A DNA stretch of 27,603 nt from Spirochaetia bacterium (GCA_900769955.1 CAAGIP010000054.1:1-27603), one strand, 5' to 3'; positions 1 to 8,020 are shown, counted from the stretch's first letter. Notes: a model not told the origin generated them from the sequence alone. Translations and numbers: made by a program.

Positions 1-759
1 CTAGAGAATGTTATACTTTTTGTAGAGGGCATCCATTGTGCCGTTTTCCTTAAGCTTTGCAAGTGAGCTGTTGATCAGGTCCAGGAGCTCCTTGTCGCCC
101 TTCTTGACTGCGATTGCGATCTCCTCGATCTCGCTGCTTGCCTCACCTGTGACAGCCAGCTTGTTTGCGTAGTTGGCATTTGCAAGGACGAAGTCGGAAG
201 CGATGAGTGAGTCACAGACACATGCATCGAGGTTTCCGTTGATCATGTCCTCGATTGCAAGGCCGATTGAATCATAAGCCTTGATCGTGACGTCCTTGTT
301 GGCTTCAACAGCGAAGTGACCTGTGGTTCCCATCTGGACACCGACCTTCTTGCCTGAAAGGGCATCAAGGCTGTTGAGGCTGTCGTTACCCTTCATTGTG
401 ATGATCGACTGCTTGATGGTGAAGAGTGTGTCTGAGAAGTCGATTGTCTTCTTTCTTTCCTCAGTGACCGTGACACCGGAAGCAACCGCATTGTACTGAC
501 CGTTGGCAAGTCCTGCGAAGATTGTGTCCCATGCAGTGTTGATGTACTTCATCTCAACACCTGAAACCTTGCTCATCTCCTTGATGAGGTCGACTTCAAA
601 GCCGGTGATCTCTCCGTTTTCGTCAACATATTCAAGGGGAGGCCACTCACAGTTCATTGCGAATGTATATGATTTTTCACCGCTTTCCTTTGCGCCTGCA
701 GCGAAAACACCGGTTAAAGCAAACAAACAGATAAGTAATACAGCAATAGTTTTTTTCAT
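1..759 (-). CDS. Amino-acid ABC transporter substrate-binding protein (SBP family 3), soluble
   Basis: Periplasmic solute-binding protein of the family 3 type that captures polar amino acids for an ABC importer. 252 residues, the usual family length. Residues 1-20 form a signal peptide (KK then a hydrophobic core ending VFA before AGAKES) that fits signal peptidase I; the Cys at position 11 is not in a lipobox. The mature part has the family pattern WPPLEY, GFEVDLI, WDTIFAGLANGQYNAVASG and a basic C-terminus. An AGGA-type ribosome site precedes the ATG. It is closely related to the lipoprotein encoded at 912-1658, sharing the segment DACVCDSLIASDFVLAN, so the two are recent paralogues. No permease or ATPase for it lies in the window, so the ligand cannot be assigned. 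The stop codon is at the first bases of the window, so the gene is complete. Confidence 0.93.
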   Translation of the reverse strand: MKKTIAVLLICLFALTGVFAAGAKESGEKSYTFAMNCEWPPLEYVDENGEITGFEVDLIKEMSKVSGVEMKYINTAWDTIFAGLANGQYNAVASGVTVTEERKKTIDFSDTLFTIKQSIITMKGNDSLNSLDALSGKKVGVQMGTTGHFAVEANKDVTIKAYDSIGLAIEDMINGNLDACVCDSLIASDFVLANANYANKLAVTGEASSEIEEIAIAVKKGDKELLDLINSSLAKLKENGTMDALYKKYNIL

Positions 760-789
760 CTTGTACCGTCCTGTGATTAAGATGTGTGT

Positions 790-818
790 ATAATGAATAT
801 TTTTGCAAAGAGTGTCAA
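790..818 (-). promoter_or_regulatory. Promoter of the soluble binding-protein gene
   Basis: On the minus strand a perfect TTGACA (813-818) is followed after 17 nt by CATTAT (790-795), about 31 nt upstream of the ATG. The gene therefore has its own promoter and a normal leader with a ribosome binding site. A 12-bp palindrome TTTATGCATAAA lies just upstream (823-834). Confidence 0.6.
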
Positions 819-870
819 TAATTTATGCATAAAAATACAAAAAAGTTTATTTACTTCAATTCTGATGCAT

Positions 871-901
871 AAAAAAGCAGGGATCCGGCTTTCCGGATCC
901 C
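871..901 (-). terminator. Rho-independent terminator after the binding lipoprotein gene
   Basis: Perfect 9-bp stem (GGGATCCGG, loop of 4, CCGGATCCC; 880-901) followed on the minus strand by TGC and a run of six T (871-876). It ends the MATE-lipoprotein unit and insulates it from the downstream binding-protein gene. Confidence 0.9.
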
Positions 902-911
902 CTTCGTCGGA

Positions 912-1658
912 CTAAAGGAGGTTCCACTTGGCCTTGAGCCTGTCGTAAGAGCCGTCAGCTTTCAGCATTTCCAGTCCCTTATTGACGAGGTCAAGCAGTT
1001 CCCTGTTGCCTTTTTTGACCGCAATTGCGATGTCTTCCTCCGTAAAGGGGGCACCTGCAACCTTAAGGCGGTTTTTGTAGTTTTCGTTGGCAAGCACGAA
1101 GTCAGATGCGATGAGTGAGTCACATACACATGCATCGAGATTGCCGTTAAGCATGTCCTGAATTGCAAGACCGATGTCATCGTACTGCTTTCTGGTCACG
1201 TCGTAATCATCGAGAACAAGGTCGCCCGTGGTTCCGATCTGGACACCGACCCTGAGACCCTTCATGTCCTCAGCGCCCTTGATGGTGCTGTCGTTCTTAA
1301 TGATCATGACCTGACCTGCCTGAAGGATCGGAGTGGAGAAGTCCATTGTCTTCTTTCTGTCCTCAGTTACGGAAACGCCTGAGGCAACACCGTCATACTG
1401 ACCGTTTGCAAGTCCTGCGAAGATAGTGTCCCAGGGAATGTTCTTTGCTTCCATCTTAACACCGACCTTCTCTCCGATCATGGGGACAAGCTCTACTTCG
1501 AATCCCGTGAGGTTTCCCTTTTCGTCGATGTACTCAAGAGGGGGCCACGTTGCGTCTGTGGCGAAGACATAGACCTTAGCGCTCTCTTCCTTCTTTGCGC
1601 AGGAGAAGAGCATCAGCAGTGAGAGAACCGTCACTGTGACAAAGATGAGTTTTTTCAT
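912..1658 (-). CDS. Amino-acid ABC transporter substrate-binding lipoprotein (SBP family 3)
   Basis: Membrane-anchored solute-binding protein for polar amino acids, 248 residues. The signal peptide ends in a lipobox LFSC with the lipidated Cys at position 20, unlike its soluble paralogue at 1-759. The mature domain has WPPLEYIDEKGNLTGFEVEL, WDTIFAGLANGQYDGVASG and the shared block DACVCDSLIASDFVLAN, where CVC is an unusual pair of cysteines conserved in both copies. A ribosome site AAAGG lies inside the 3' end of the upstream MATE gene, which stops 6 nt before this ATG, so the two are probably cotranscribed. No cognate permease or ATPase is present. Family assignment is firm; the substrate is unknown. 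Confidence 0.93.
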   Translation of the reverse strand: MKKLIFVTVTVLSLLMLFSCAKKEESAKVYVFATDATWPPLEYIDEKGNLTGFEVELVPMIGEKVGVKMEAKNIPWDTIFAGLANGQYDGVASGVSVTEDRKKTMDFSTPILQAGQVMIIKNDSTIKGAEDMKGLRVGVQIGTTGDLVLDDYDVTRKQYDDIGLAIQDMLNGNLDACVCDSLIASDFVLANENYKNRLKVAGAPFTEEDIAIAVKKGNRELLDLVNKGLEMLKADGSYDRLKAKWNLL

Positions 1659-1664
1659 TTGTAT

Positions 1665-3005
1665 CTACCTTTTTTCCAGATTTTTTATTCTGGTTCTGTA
1701 AACATGGATGAAGAAGATGACCGAGAATGTCAGTCCGAAGCATTCTGCGATTGCAAAGCTTGCCCATACGCCGTTTATTCCGATGAACCTGGAAAGAATA
1801 TATGCTGAAGGGCAGAGTACCAGAAGCTGTCTGATGATCGATACCATCATCGAGGCAAGACCGATGCCGGTTGCCTGGAACGATGATATGAGTATTATGG
1901 AAACGGCTGCGGGGATGAAGCATAAGCTTATTATCCTGAGTGCCGGTATCCCGATGGTGTACATCTCTTCCGTGGCGCTGAAGAGTGAAAGAAGCTCTTT
2001 CGGAAGCAGCTGGAAGAGAAGGGTGCCCAGTGTCATGATGATGAGGGCAACAACGAGTCCCAGTTTCATCGTATCGGTCATCCTCTTACGGTTGCGTGCT
2101 CCATAGTTGAATCCAAGGATGGGAATTATTCCGTTGTTAAGACCGAATACGGGCATGAAGACGAAGGACTGGAGTTTGAAGTAGACTCCGAAGACGGAAA
2201 CCGCGGTTGCGGAAAAACCGATGAGGATTGCGTTGATGACGGAAACCATCACGGTTCCGATGCTGTTCATTATAATAGTGGGAAGTCCTACCTGATAGAT
2301 ATCCCTGATTATCTTCCACTGAGGTCTTATGTCCCTGATTCTGATCGTGATGTAGCTGTTCTTTTTCAGGAAGAAGAAGGCAAGAACCATGGAGCCGAGC
2401 TGGCCGAGAACTGTTGCGATGGCTGCCCCGTTCACACCCATCTTAAAGCCAAAGATGAACACAGGATCGAGGACGATGTTCATGATCGCACCGGTAAGCT
2501 GCATTGTCATCGGCTGGACTGAGTTGCCGGTTGCCTGTATGAGCTTCTCGATCGTAATCGAGAATATGCATCCGAAGGAGATGATGAGACAGATCCTTGA
2601 GTATGATGTGGAAAGTCTCAGAAGCTCCGCATCCTCAGTGAAGAGTGAGAGAAACGGCCGTGCAAGAAAGACGCCTGTTATAATGAAGAGAACTGAAAGG
2701 GCACCTGCGATGAAGAGTGCGGAGGATGCTACTGCATTTGCTTCCTCGTGTTTTCCTTCCCCCAGTCTTCTGGAAAGCAGGCTGTTAACGCCGACACCGG
2801 TACCGACACCTGCCGCGATCAGGAGATTCTGAAGGGGAAAGGCGAGTGATACGGCGGTAAGGGCCGTTTCCGAAACCATTGCGACGAATATGCTGTCAAC
2901 GACGTTGTAAAGCGCCTGGATGAGCATGCTCAGCATCATTGGAAATGACATTCTGAAGATAAGGCGAGGAATGGTCTCGCTCTGCATGATATTGGTTTTC
3001 TGCAT
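1665..3005 (-). CDS. MATE family efflux transporter
   Basis: Inner-membrane antiporter of the multidrug and toxic compound extrusion family, expelling cationic compounds with sodium or proton influx. About 446 residues with some 12 hydrophobic segments arranged as two homologous halves; the N-terminal helix SFPMMLSMLIQALYNVVDSI is typical of the family, as are internal GxGxGxNSLLSRRLGEG and the VNGAAIATVLGQ and INGVWASFAIAE repeats in each half. The reading frame stays open 20 codons further upstream, but the start MQKTNIMQSETIPRL at 3005 fits the family better and has AGGA just before it. It is followed after 6 nt by the binding-lipoprotein gene. Substrate cannot be read from sequence. Confidence 0.92.
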   Translation of the reverse strand: MQKTNIMQSETIPRLIFRMSFPMMLSMLIQALYNVVDSIFVAMVSETALTAVSLAFPLQNLLIAAGVGTGVGVNSLLSRRLGEGKHEEANAVASSALFIAGALSVLFIITGVFLARPFLSLFTEDAELLRLSTSYSRICLIISFGCIFSITIEKLIQATGNSVQPMTMQLTGAIMNIVLDPVFIFGFKMGVNGAAIATVLGQLGSMVLAFFFLKKNSYITIRIRDIRPQWKIIRDIYQVGLPTIIMNSIGTVMVSVINAILIGFSATAVSVFGVYFKLQSFVFMPVFGLNNGIIPILGFNYGARNRKRMTDTMKLGLVVALIIMTLGTLLFQLLPKELLSLFSATEEMYTIGIPALRIISLCFIPAAVSIILISSFQATGIGLASMMVSIIRQLLVLCPSAYILSRFIGINGVWASFAIAECFGLTFSVIFFIHVYRTRIKNLEKR

Positions 3006-3057
3006 AGTCCTATATATATAAGGATTAATCAAAATAATTTGCAAGGGGGTATTGCTA

Positions 3058-3084
3058 TTGTACAAACACAGGTTTTTTTATAAA
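3058..3084 (+). promoter_or_regulatory. Possible promoter of aspartate kinase gene
   Basis: TTGTAC (3058-3063) and TATAAA (3079-3084) with a short 15-nt spacer, followed by a leader containing GAGG (3096-3099) 7-8 nt before the ATG. The spacer is shorter than ideal, so this is tentative. Confidence 0.35.
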
Positions 3085-3107
3085 AAATAGGCATTGAGGT
3101 TAGTATA

Positions 3108-4406
3108 ATGGTCGTATGTAAATTCGGTGGCTCATCCGTAGCGGATGAGAATCAGATTAAGAAGGTCAAGGCCATCCTTGATGCCGATAAGAACCGTAAG
3201 GTCGCTATTGTTTCCGCTCCCGGCAAGAGAAATAAGGATGACAGGAAAATAACGGACATGCTCTATGAGTGCAACTCACTCGTTCAGAAGAACCTGAGCT
3301 GCAAGAGGGTCTTTGCCGAGATCGGCAAAAGGTATCTTGACATTGCCGCAGCGCTTAAGCTTGATACAAAGAAGCTTACGCTTGCCCTTGATGATGTCAG
3401 GCGCAAGATCGATGCGGGATCGGGAACCGATTACGCCGCATCCCGCGGTGAATATCTTTCCGCACTCGTCATCTCAGAGTACCTGGGCTGGGAATTCGTC
3501 GATGCCGCCGATTACATCGTGATCAATCCGGACGGAACCGTAAATCCGATCAGCTATGAGCGTCTTGCAACAAGGCTCTCAACGGGCAGCCGCTATGTGA
3601 TCCCCGGCTTCTACGGTGCATCCCCCGAAGGCGTAATCAAAACATTTTCAAGAGGCGGATCAGATATTTCCGGTGCAATTGCCGCGCGTGCCGTGGGTGC
3701 TGATCTCTATGAGAACTGGACAGATGTTTCCGGAATGTATGCCGCAGATCCCAGAATTGTCGAAAATGCACGCGTCATTCCCTCTCTCACATATGTGCAG
3801 GTCAGGGAGCTTTCCGATGTGGGTGCATCAGTATTCCATGAGGAAGCAATCGCACCGGTTATTCCCGTTAAGATTCCCATCAACATCAAGAATACGAACA
3901 GACCCGAGGATCCGGGCACTCTTATAAGCAGTGATGCCGATCCCAGAGGCCTTATAGGTGTTTCAGGCAAATCCGGTTATTCAAGACTTAAGATAAGAAA
4001 GCTTATGATGTTCAAGAAGCCCGGTATGAGACATGCTCTTCTTACCATTCTCCACCTCTATGGTGTAAGACCTTCATATTCACTCTTCGGAATCGATTCA
4101 ATCGTCTGGTTCTTCGACAGCAAAATGGCAAATGACAATGTCCTCAATTCCATGTGCGAGCGCCTGAAGAAGGACTTTGAGCTTGATGACGTCATCTATG
4201 AGCGCGGTCTTGCCATCGTCGGTCTTATCGGAGGACACATGGATGAAAGCGATGCCTTCATTGATGCGGCAGTTGCGCTGCGTGACAGCGGGATTCACCC
4301 CAACTTCGTCAACTTCGGCGTGAACAGGACAACTGCCCTTATCGGTGTTAAGGAAGAAGACTGCACAAGAGCGGTTCAGACTATCTACGATAAGATTTTC
4401 CGTTAG
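3108..4406 (+). CDS. lysC: Aspartate kinase
   Basis: Phosphorylates L-aspartate to 4-aspartyl phosphate, the first step towards lysine, threonine, methionine and diaminopimelate. 432 residues, monofunctional: there is no homoserine dehydrogenase domain. The N-terminal KFGGSSVAD is the ATP/aspartate-binding motif, and SRGGSDISGAIAARAVGADLYENWTD-type sequence near residues 182-205 is the kinase core. The remainder (from about residue 290) holds the two ACT domains that usually carry feedback inhibition by lysine or threonine; the final FVNFGVNRTTALIGVKEED is an ACT motif. GAGG sits 7-8 nt before the ATG. The gene is alone, flanked by divergent and convergent neighbours and followed by a terminator. 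The effector amino acid cannot be told from sequence. The symbol is given for function; the isozyme is unknown. Confidence 0.93.
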   Translation: MVVCKFGGSSVADENQIKKVKAILDADKNRKVAIVSAPGKRNKDDRKITDMLYECNSLVQKNLSCKRVFAEIGKRYLDIAAALKLDTKKLTLALDDVRRKIDAGSGTDYAASRGEYLSALVISEYLGWEFVDAADYIVINPDGTVNPISYERLATRLSTGSRYVIPGFYGASPEGVIKTFSRGGSDISGAIAARAVGADLYENWTDVSGMYAADPRIVENARVIPSLTYVQVRELSDVGASVFHEEAIAPVIPVKIPINIKNTNRPEDPGTLISSDADPRGLIGVSGKSGYSRLKIRKLMMFKKPGMRHALLTILHLYGVRPSYSLFGIDSIVWFFDSKMANDNVLNSMCERLKKDFELDDVIYERGLAIVGLIGGHMDESDAFIDAAVALRDSGIHPNFVNFGVNRTTALIGVKEEDCTRAVQTIYDKIFR

Positions 4407-4425
4407 TCAGATAAAATGAGAGTTC

Positions 4426-4454
4426 AGGAGTCTCTTTGAGGGACTCCTTTTTTT
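4426..4454 (+). terminator. Rho-independent terminator of aspartate kinase gene
   Basis: AGGAGTC (4426-4432) pairs with GACTCCT (4442-4448) across a 9-nt loop and runs into seven T, 20 nt after the stop codon. Confidence 0.88.
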
Positions 4455-4487
4455 GTCCTGAGGGTTTTATCAGGAATACAGGACAAA

Positions 4488-4513
4488 CAAAAAGCACAGC
4501 CGGATGGCTGTGC
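4488..4513 (-). terminator. Rho-independent terminator of the sugar ABC ATPase gene
   Basis: Perfect 8-bp stem GCACAGCC / GGCTGTGC (4494-4501 with 4506-4513), loop of 4, followed on the minus strand by five T and further T-rich sequence. It faces the terminator of the aspartate kinase gene. Confidence 0.88.
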
Positions 4514-4537
4514 CTGTATGGGGTTGCTTTACGCTTA

Positions 4538-5632
4538 TCAGCGGATTGCAAGTTCAGTCTCTGCATCGAAGAACTTAGCTTTATCCATGTTGGGGATGAG
4601 GCTGATCTTTGTATCGACTGCAGGAATGACTGTACCGTCAATCTTACCGATAACCTTGGCTGTTGAGGTAGCAACGTAAACGTGTGTCTCAGCACCGAGG
4701 GGTTCTACGACTGATACGTGTCCGTCAATGGTCTTGCCTGCGACAGGTGTGTGAGTGAACTCAACATCTTCAGGGCGGATACCGAATGTGACGTTCTTGC
4801 CGACGTAGGGCTTGAGGAACTTAGCCTGAGCAGGTGTGACCTCGAGCTTGAATGTGCCTTCGTTGACGAGGATCTTGTCACCCTGAGCCTCAACCTTTGT
4901 GTTGATGAAGTTCATCGGTGGGGATCCAATGAAGCCTGCGACAAACTTGTTGTCGGGGTTGTTGTAGAGTTCAAGAGGTCCGCCGATCTGCTGGATGACA
5001 CCAAGCTTCATGACGACGATCTTGTCTGCCATTGTGAGTGCTTCGACCTGGTCGTGTGTTACGTAGATCATTGTAGCCTTGAGGCGGTGATGGAGACCGG
5101 AGATCTCAGCTCTCATCTGGACTCTGAGCTTGGCATCGAGGTTTGAGAGAGGCTCATCGAAGAGGAATACCTTGGGCTGTCTTACGATTGCACGTCCTAC
5201 TGCAACACGCTGTCTCTGACCACCGGAAAGAGCCTTGGGCTTTCTCTCGAGGAGCTGCTCGATGTCGAGGATCTTTGCTGCTTCACGTACGCGGCGGTCG
5301 ATCTCTTCCTTGTCGAACTTCCTGATCTTGAGACCGAATGCCATGTTATCGTATACGGTCATGTGGGGATAGAGAGCATAGTTCTGGAATACCATTGCAA
5401 TGTCTCTGTCTTTGGGAGGTACGTCATTGACGACCTTGCCGTCAATTGTAAGTGTACCTGATGAGATGTCTTCAAGACCTGCGACCATTCTCAGTGTTGT
5501 GGACTTACCACAGCCTGAAGGTCCTACGAGAACAACGAACTCTCTGTCCTCGATGTCGATGTTGACGTTATCAACTGCCTTAACGCCGCCATCGTAGATC
5601 TTGCAGATATTTTCAAGTTTTACTGTTGCCAT
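4538..5632 (-). CDS. ugpC: Sugar ABC transporter ATPase, UgpC/MsmK/MalK type
   Basis: Cytoplasmic ATPase that powers carbohydrate ABC importers (CUT1 class). About 364 residues from MATVKLENICKIYDGG. It has Walker A GPSGCGKST, Q-loop FQNYALYPHMTV, signature LSGGQRQRVAVGRA, Walker B VFLFDEPLSNLDAKLR and switch THDQVEALTMAD, then a C-terminal TOBE/OB regulatory region with FGIRPEDVE. The frame is open a further 9 codons, but AAAGGAG sits 5 nt before this ATG, which decides the start. No permease or binding-protein genes adjoin, which is known for MsmK-like ATPases that serve several importers; shared use here is an inference. A hairpin terminator follows. A TetR gene is divergent from it. The symbol is by family; true substrates are unknown. 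Confidence 0.93.
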   Translation of the reverse strand: MATVKLENICKIYDGGVKAVDNVNIDIEDREFVVLVGPSGCGKSTTLRMVAGLEDISSGTLTIDGKVVNDVPPKDRDIAMVFQNYALYPHMTVYDNMAFGLKIRKFDKEEIDRRVREAAKILDIEQLLERKPKALSGGQRQRVAVGRAIVRQPKVFLFDEPLSNLDAKLRVQMRAEISGLHHRLKATMIYVTHDQVEALTMADKIVVMKLGVIQQIGGPLELYNNPDNKFVAGFIGSPPMNFINTKVEAQGDKILVNEGTFKLEVTPAQAKFLKPYVGKNVTFGIRPEDVEFTHTPVAGKTIDGHVSVVEPLGAETHVYVATSTAKVIGKIDGTVIPAVDTKISLIPNMDKAKFFDAETELAIR

Positions 5633-5743
5633 GTCTGCTCCTTTATTTGATGTCTTCATTCTATAGGGTATTCAGTGAGGAAAAAAGAAAAATTGGAAAA
5701 ATTTATCATGTTTTTTGCTTGAAAAAGGGCAAAAATGGGTGTT

Positions 5744-5775
5744 TTATTGACTATATAAACATATTTAGTCAATAA
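5744..5775. promoter_or_regulatory. Perfect inverted repeat, probable TetR operator
   Basis: TTATTGACTA (5744-5753) and its exact reverse complement TAGTCAATAA (5766-5775) are separated by 12 nt. Half-site centres are 22 bp apart, about two helical turns. The repeat ends 9 nt before the TetR start codon and lies in the 152-nt region between tetR and the sugar ATPase gene. It is a strong candidate for autoregulation and could also affect the divergent ATPase gene. Confidence 0.65.
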
Positions 5776-5784
5776 GAGGGTTTT

Positions 5785-6372
5785 ATGCCGAAAACATACA
5801 CAGAAGAAGAGAGGAGCAACATCAGGAAAATGCTTATTGAGGAAGCTGAAAAGGCACTCTTTCACGGAGGAGTTGAGAGTATCAGCGTGGATGAGCTTGT
5901 AAGACGCACTGCGATTCCGAAGGGAACGTTCTATCTCTTCTTCAGGAGCAAGGAGGAGCTGTTTCTTTCTGTCCTTTCATCGTTCAGGGAAGAGATGAAC
6001 GATAAGATCCTTGCCCTGCTCCAGGAGCTGGATGAAAACCATATAGTGACAAGTCTTACCAACGTCTTCATGTTCCTTACCGAGGAACTGTATAAGAGAG
6101 GGATATTCCGCATCCTCGATGAGCATGAGGAAGCCCTTATCAGGAAAAAAACGGGACTGACAGTGCTCAGTGATGAGATGGAAAAGCTTTTTTCATTCCT
6201 CCGCGAAGTGTTTTCCTACTTTGCGATCGATGATGAGAATGACCTGGAAGGTTTTTTTACTTCCTATATGCTCATTCTCTATTCCCTGCTGCATGCAGAT
6301 AAAATAAAGGACCTCCGGCTGGCACTGAGGCTCAGCATCAGAGGTCTTATACTTCAGCTTGTGGGGGAGTGA
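5785..6372 (+). CDS. TetR/AcrR family transcriptional regulator
   Basis: DNA-binding regulator of 195 residues. The N-terminal third is a TetR helix-turn-helix: IRKMLIEEAEKALFHGGVESISVDELVRRTAIPKGTFYLFFRSKEELF, with GTFYLFF the recognition-helix signature. The remainder is helical and holds the ligand-binding and dimerisation domain, too variable to identify a ligand. GAGGG lies about 6 nt before the ATG. A perfect 10-12-10 inverted repeat ends 9 nt before the start, probably its own operator. It is divergent from the sugar ABC ATPase and convergent, with a 2-nt gap, with the CNNM-family transporter gene. Its targets besides itself are not evident. Confidence 0.92.
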   Translation: MPKTYTEEERSNIRKMLIEEAEKALFHGGVESISVDELVRRTAIPKGTFYLFFRSKEELFLSVLSSFREEMNDKILALLQELDENHIVTSLTNVFMFLTEELYKRGIFRILDEHEEALIRKKTGLTVLSDEMEKLFSFLREVFSYFAIDDENDLEGFFTSYMLILYSLLHADKIKDLRLALRLSIRGLILQLVGE

Positions 6373-6374
6373 GG

Positions 6375-7709
6375 TTACTCGGACTTTTCGTCAGATTCCT
6401 TTTCTTCTGCCTTTTCGACGATTGCTTCCATGATTCTCTTGTCCTCAACACGCGTTACCGTGATCTTAAGGCCGTTCACTTCCACAGTGAACTGCTTTCC
6501 GTCCTCGGGAATTGTGTGGAGGCATGAGAAGATCATGCCACCGACAGTGTCGTAATCACGGTCATCGGTGATCTCGATTCCAAGCTCGTCATTGAGATCC
6601 TCAATTGAAAGCGTGCCCTGAACCTTCCACCTTCCGTCGGGAAGGGCTTCGATCTCAGGTGCTTCCGCCTCATCGTACTCGTCATAGATATTGCCGACGA
6701 TCTCTTCAAGCAGATCCTCAAGGGTAACGATACCTCTGGTCTCACCGTATTCATCGATGACGATGGAGATGTGGACCTTATTCTTCTGCATGTCGGCAAA
6801 GAGCTGGTCTGCCTTGATCGTTTCAGGAACGAAGTAGGGCTTTCGGAGCATCTCCTTGACGCTTCTGCCCTTCTTTTCATTCATGTTGAGCAGGAACTCC
6901 CTGGAATTGAGGATGCCGATGATGTCGTTTATGTCTTCCTTATATACGGGGAAACGGGAGTTGCCGCTTTCACTGATGATCTTCAGGATATCTTCCTCGC
7001 TGTCCTCGATGCTGATGGCATTGACATCACTTACGCGGGTCATGATTTCCGTAATTGACACATCGTTGAACTCGAAGATGTTCTGGATCATTTCCTTCTC
7101 ATCTTCCTCGATCGAGCCTGATTCACCTCCGGCATCGACCATCATCCTGATGTCATCCTCGGAAACCTGTTCATCTTCCGCCTCGGTCTTAAGCTTCATC
7201 ATCCTTAATATGAGGTTGGTGGTTCCGCTGATCAGCACGATGATCGGTTTGAAGATTACTGAAATAACCGAGATGACACCGCAGCATGCCTTTGCAACTT
7301 CATAGGATTTCTGCTGTGCTATTCTCTTGGGTATGAGCTCGCCGCATACGATCGTGACGAATGTCAGGATGAGGGTGATGAGAATGACGGAGATATTGTT
7401 AAGAAGTGAGGCCGGAAGGTTTACACCGACTCCGATAAGCCACTGTGTAAGGGGCTCGGAGAGGCTGTCTGCCGCGAATGCGGCGCCGAGGAAGCCGGAA
7501 AGGGAGATACCTACCTGGATCGTTGACAGGAAGCCTGCGGGGTTTTCAGCCATCTTAAGCAGCTTAGCCGCACTTTCATCGCCTTCTTCCATAAGGCGTT
7601 TAAGTTTTGTTGTGTTAAGTGAAATTACCGCGATCTCCATTGCCGCAAAAAAAGCGTTGACACCAATGAGTATCGCCTGAATCAATAATTGTCTGGGTAC
7701 TGAGACCAT
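6375..7709 (-). CDS. CNNM/CorC (HlyC) family membrane transporter with CBS domains
   Basis: Integral membrane protein of the DUF21-CBS family, linked in other bacteria to magnesium/cobalt efflux and historically called haemolysin C. 444 residues. The N-terminal DUF21/CNNM domain (about 1-190) has the typical NAFFAAMEIAVISLN helix and GELIPKRIAQQ. Residues about 205-335 carry the tandem CBS domains (TRVSDVNAISIED; FPVYKEDINDIIGILNSREF; VIDEYGETRGIVTLEDLLEEIVGNIYDEYD). The C-terminal CorC_HlyC domain spans about 350-430, followed by an acidic tail. The start is a little unusual: GGAG lies 14 nt before the ATG, while an in-frame ATT two codons upstream is at 8 nt. Ion specificity is not shown by sequence. 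Confidence 0.92.
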   Translation of the reverse strand: MVSVPRQLLIQAILIGVNAFFAAMEIAVISLNTTKLKRLMEEGDESAAKLLKMAENPAGFLSTIQVGISLSGFLGAAFAADSLSEPLTQWLIGVGVNLPASLLNNISVILITLILTFVTIVCGELIPKRIAQQKSYEVAKACCGVISVISVIFKPIIVLISGTTNLILRMMKLKTEAEDEQVSEDDIRMMVDAGGESGSIEEDEKEMIQNIFEFNDVSITEIMTRVSDVNAISIEDSEEDILKIISESGNSRFPVYKEDINDIIGILNSREFLLNMNEKKGRSVKEMLRKPYFVPETIKADQLFADMQKNKVHISIVIDEYGETRGIVTLEDLLEEIVGNIYDEYDEAEAPEIEALPDGRWKVQGTLSIEDLNDELGIEITDDRDYDTVGGMIFSCLHTIPEDGKQFTVEVNGLKITVTRVEDKRIMEAIVEKAEEKESDEKSE

Positions 7710-8002
7710 GTTAATGTTTTCTTCTCCTTATACTTTATTAAAAATTTCGGCTGACAGTTCTGTTTCCTGTCAGAGGAGAAGTCTTTTCTTCCTGAGCCTT
7801 ATACTGTGAGGATCATCAGCAGATTCATTACTCTCTTGTTGTAAAGGGCTTTCGTCCACTATTGAAGTTTTTCCTTTGCACTGCATGTGCGTCATGAAAT
7901 GTCTGATTTTATAATATAAGGTGAAATCCCGACCGTCAAGTATCATCATGTCTGAGAAAATGTACAATAGAGCACAGTTTAATTAAAAAAGGTTACAAGG
8001 TG
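7710..8002. other. Intergenic region without a convincing gene
   Basis: About 290 nt between the CNNM gene and the palindrome ahead of the KaiC-like gene. It holds the CNNM leader with GGAG (7724-7727), a 7-bp hairpin CTGACAG/CTGTCAG (7751-7773) that on the minus strand runs into AAATTTTT and could be a weak terminator, and a 65-codon TTG-initiated minus-strand frame (7770-7967) with no ribosome site or recognisable motif. The hairpin just past that frame hints at an old minus-strand transcript, either a decayed gene or a small RNA. Confidence 0.4.
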
Positions 8003-8020
8003 ATCAATAATATTATTGAT
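8003..8020. promoter_or_regulatory. Perfect 18-bp palindrome overlapping a -35 box
   Basis: ATCAATAAT followed directly by ATTATTGAT. Its right half contains the start of the -35 hexamer TTGATA of the next gene, a placement expected of a repressor site. The cognate regulator is unknown. Confidence 0.5.

Noticed and set aside
3003..3044. MATE gene as a sixth leaderless case (TTGCAA, 18 nt, TATATA, 9 nt, ATG)
   Set aside because: The -10 lies in a TATATA run that can be placed in several registers and an AGGA precedes the ATG, so the evidence is ambiguous.
3006..3065. Upstream extension of the MATE gene
   Set aside because: The extra 20 residues are not typical of the family and cover promoter-like A+T-rich sequence; AGGA precedes the ATG at 3005.
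3104..3109. TATAAT directly overlapping the aspartate kinase ATG
   Set aside because: A clear GAGG at the right distance shows the message extends upstream, so this is not its -10 box.
7920..7935. GGTGAAATCCCGACCG resembles the core of an FMN riboswitch
   Set aside because: The flanking helices and other conserved FMN-element segments are missing, and no riboflavin gene follows; it is probably chance.
7770..7967. 65-codon minus-strand frame
   Set aside because: It begins with TTG, has no ribosome site, no recognisable motif and unremarkable composition; kept only as a note in the intergenic entry.
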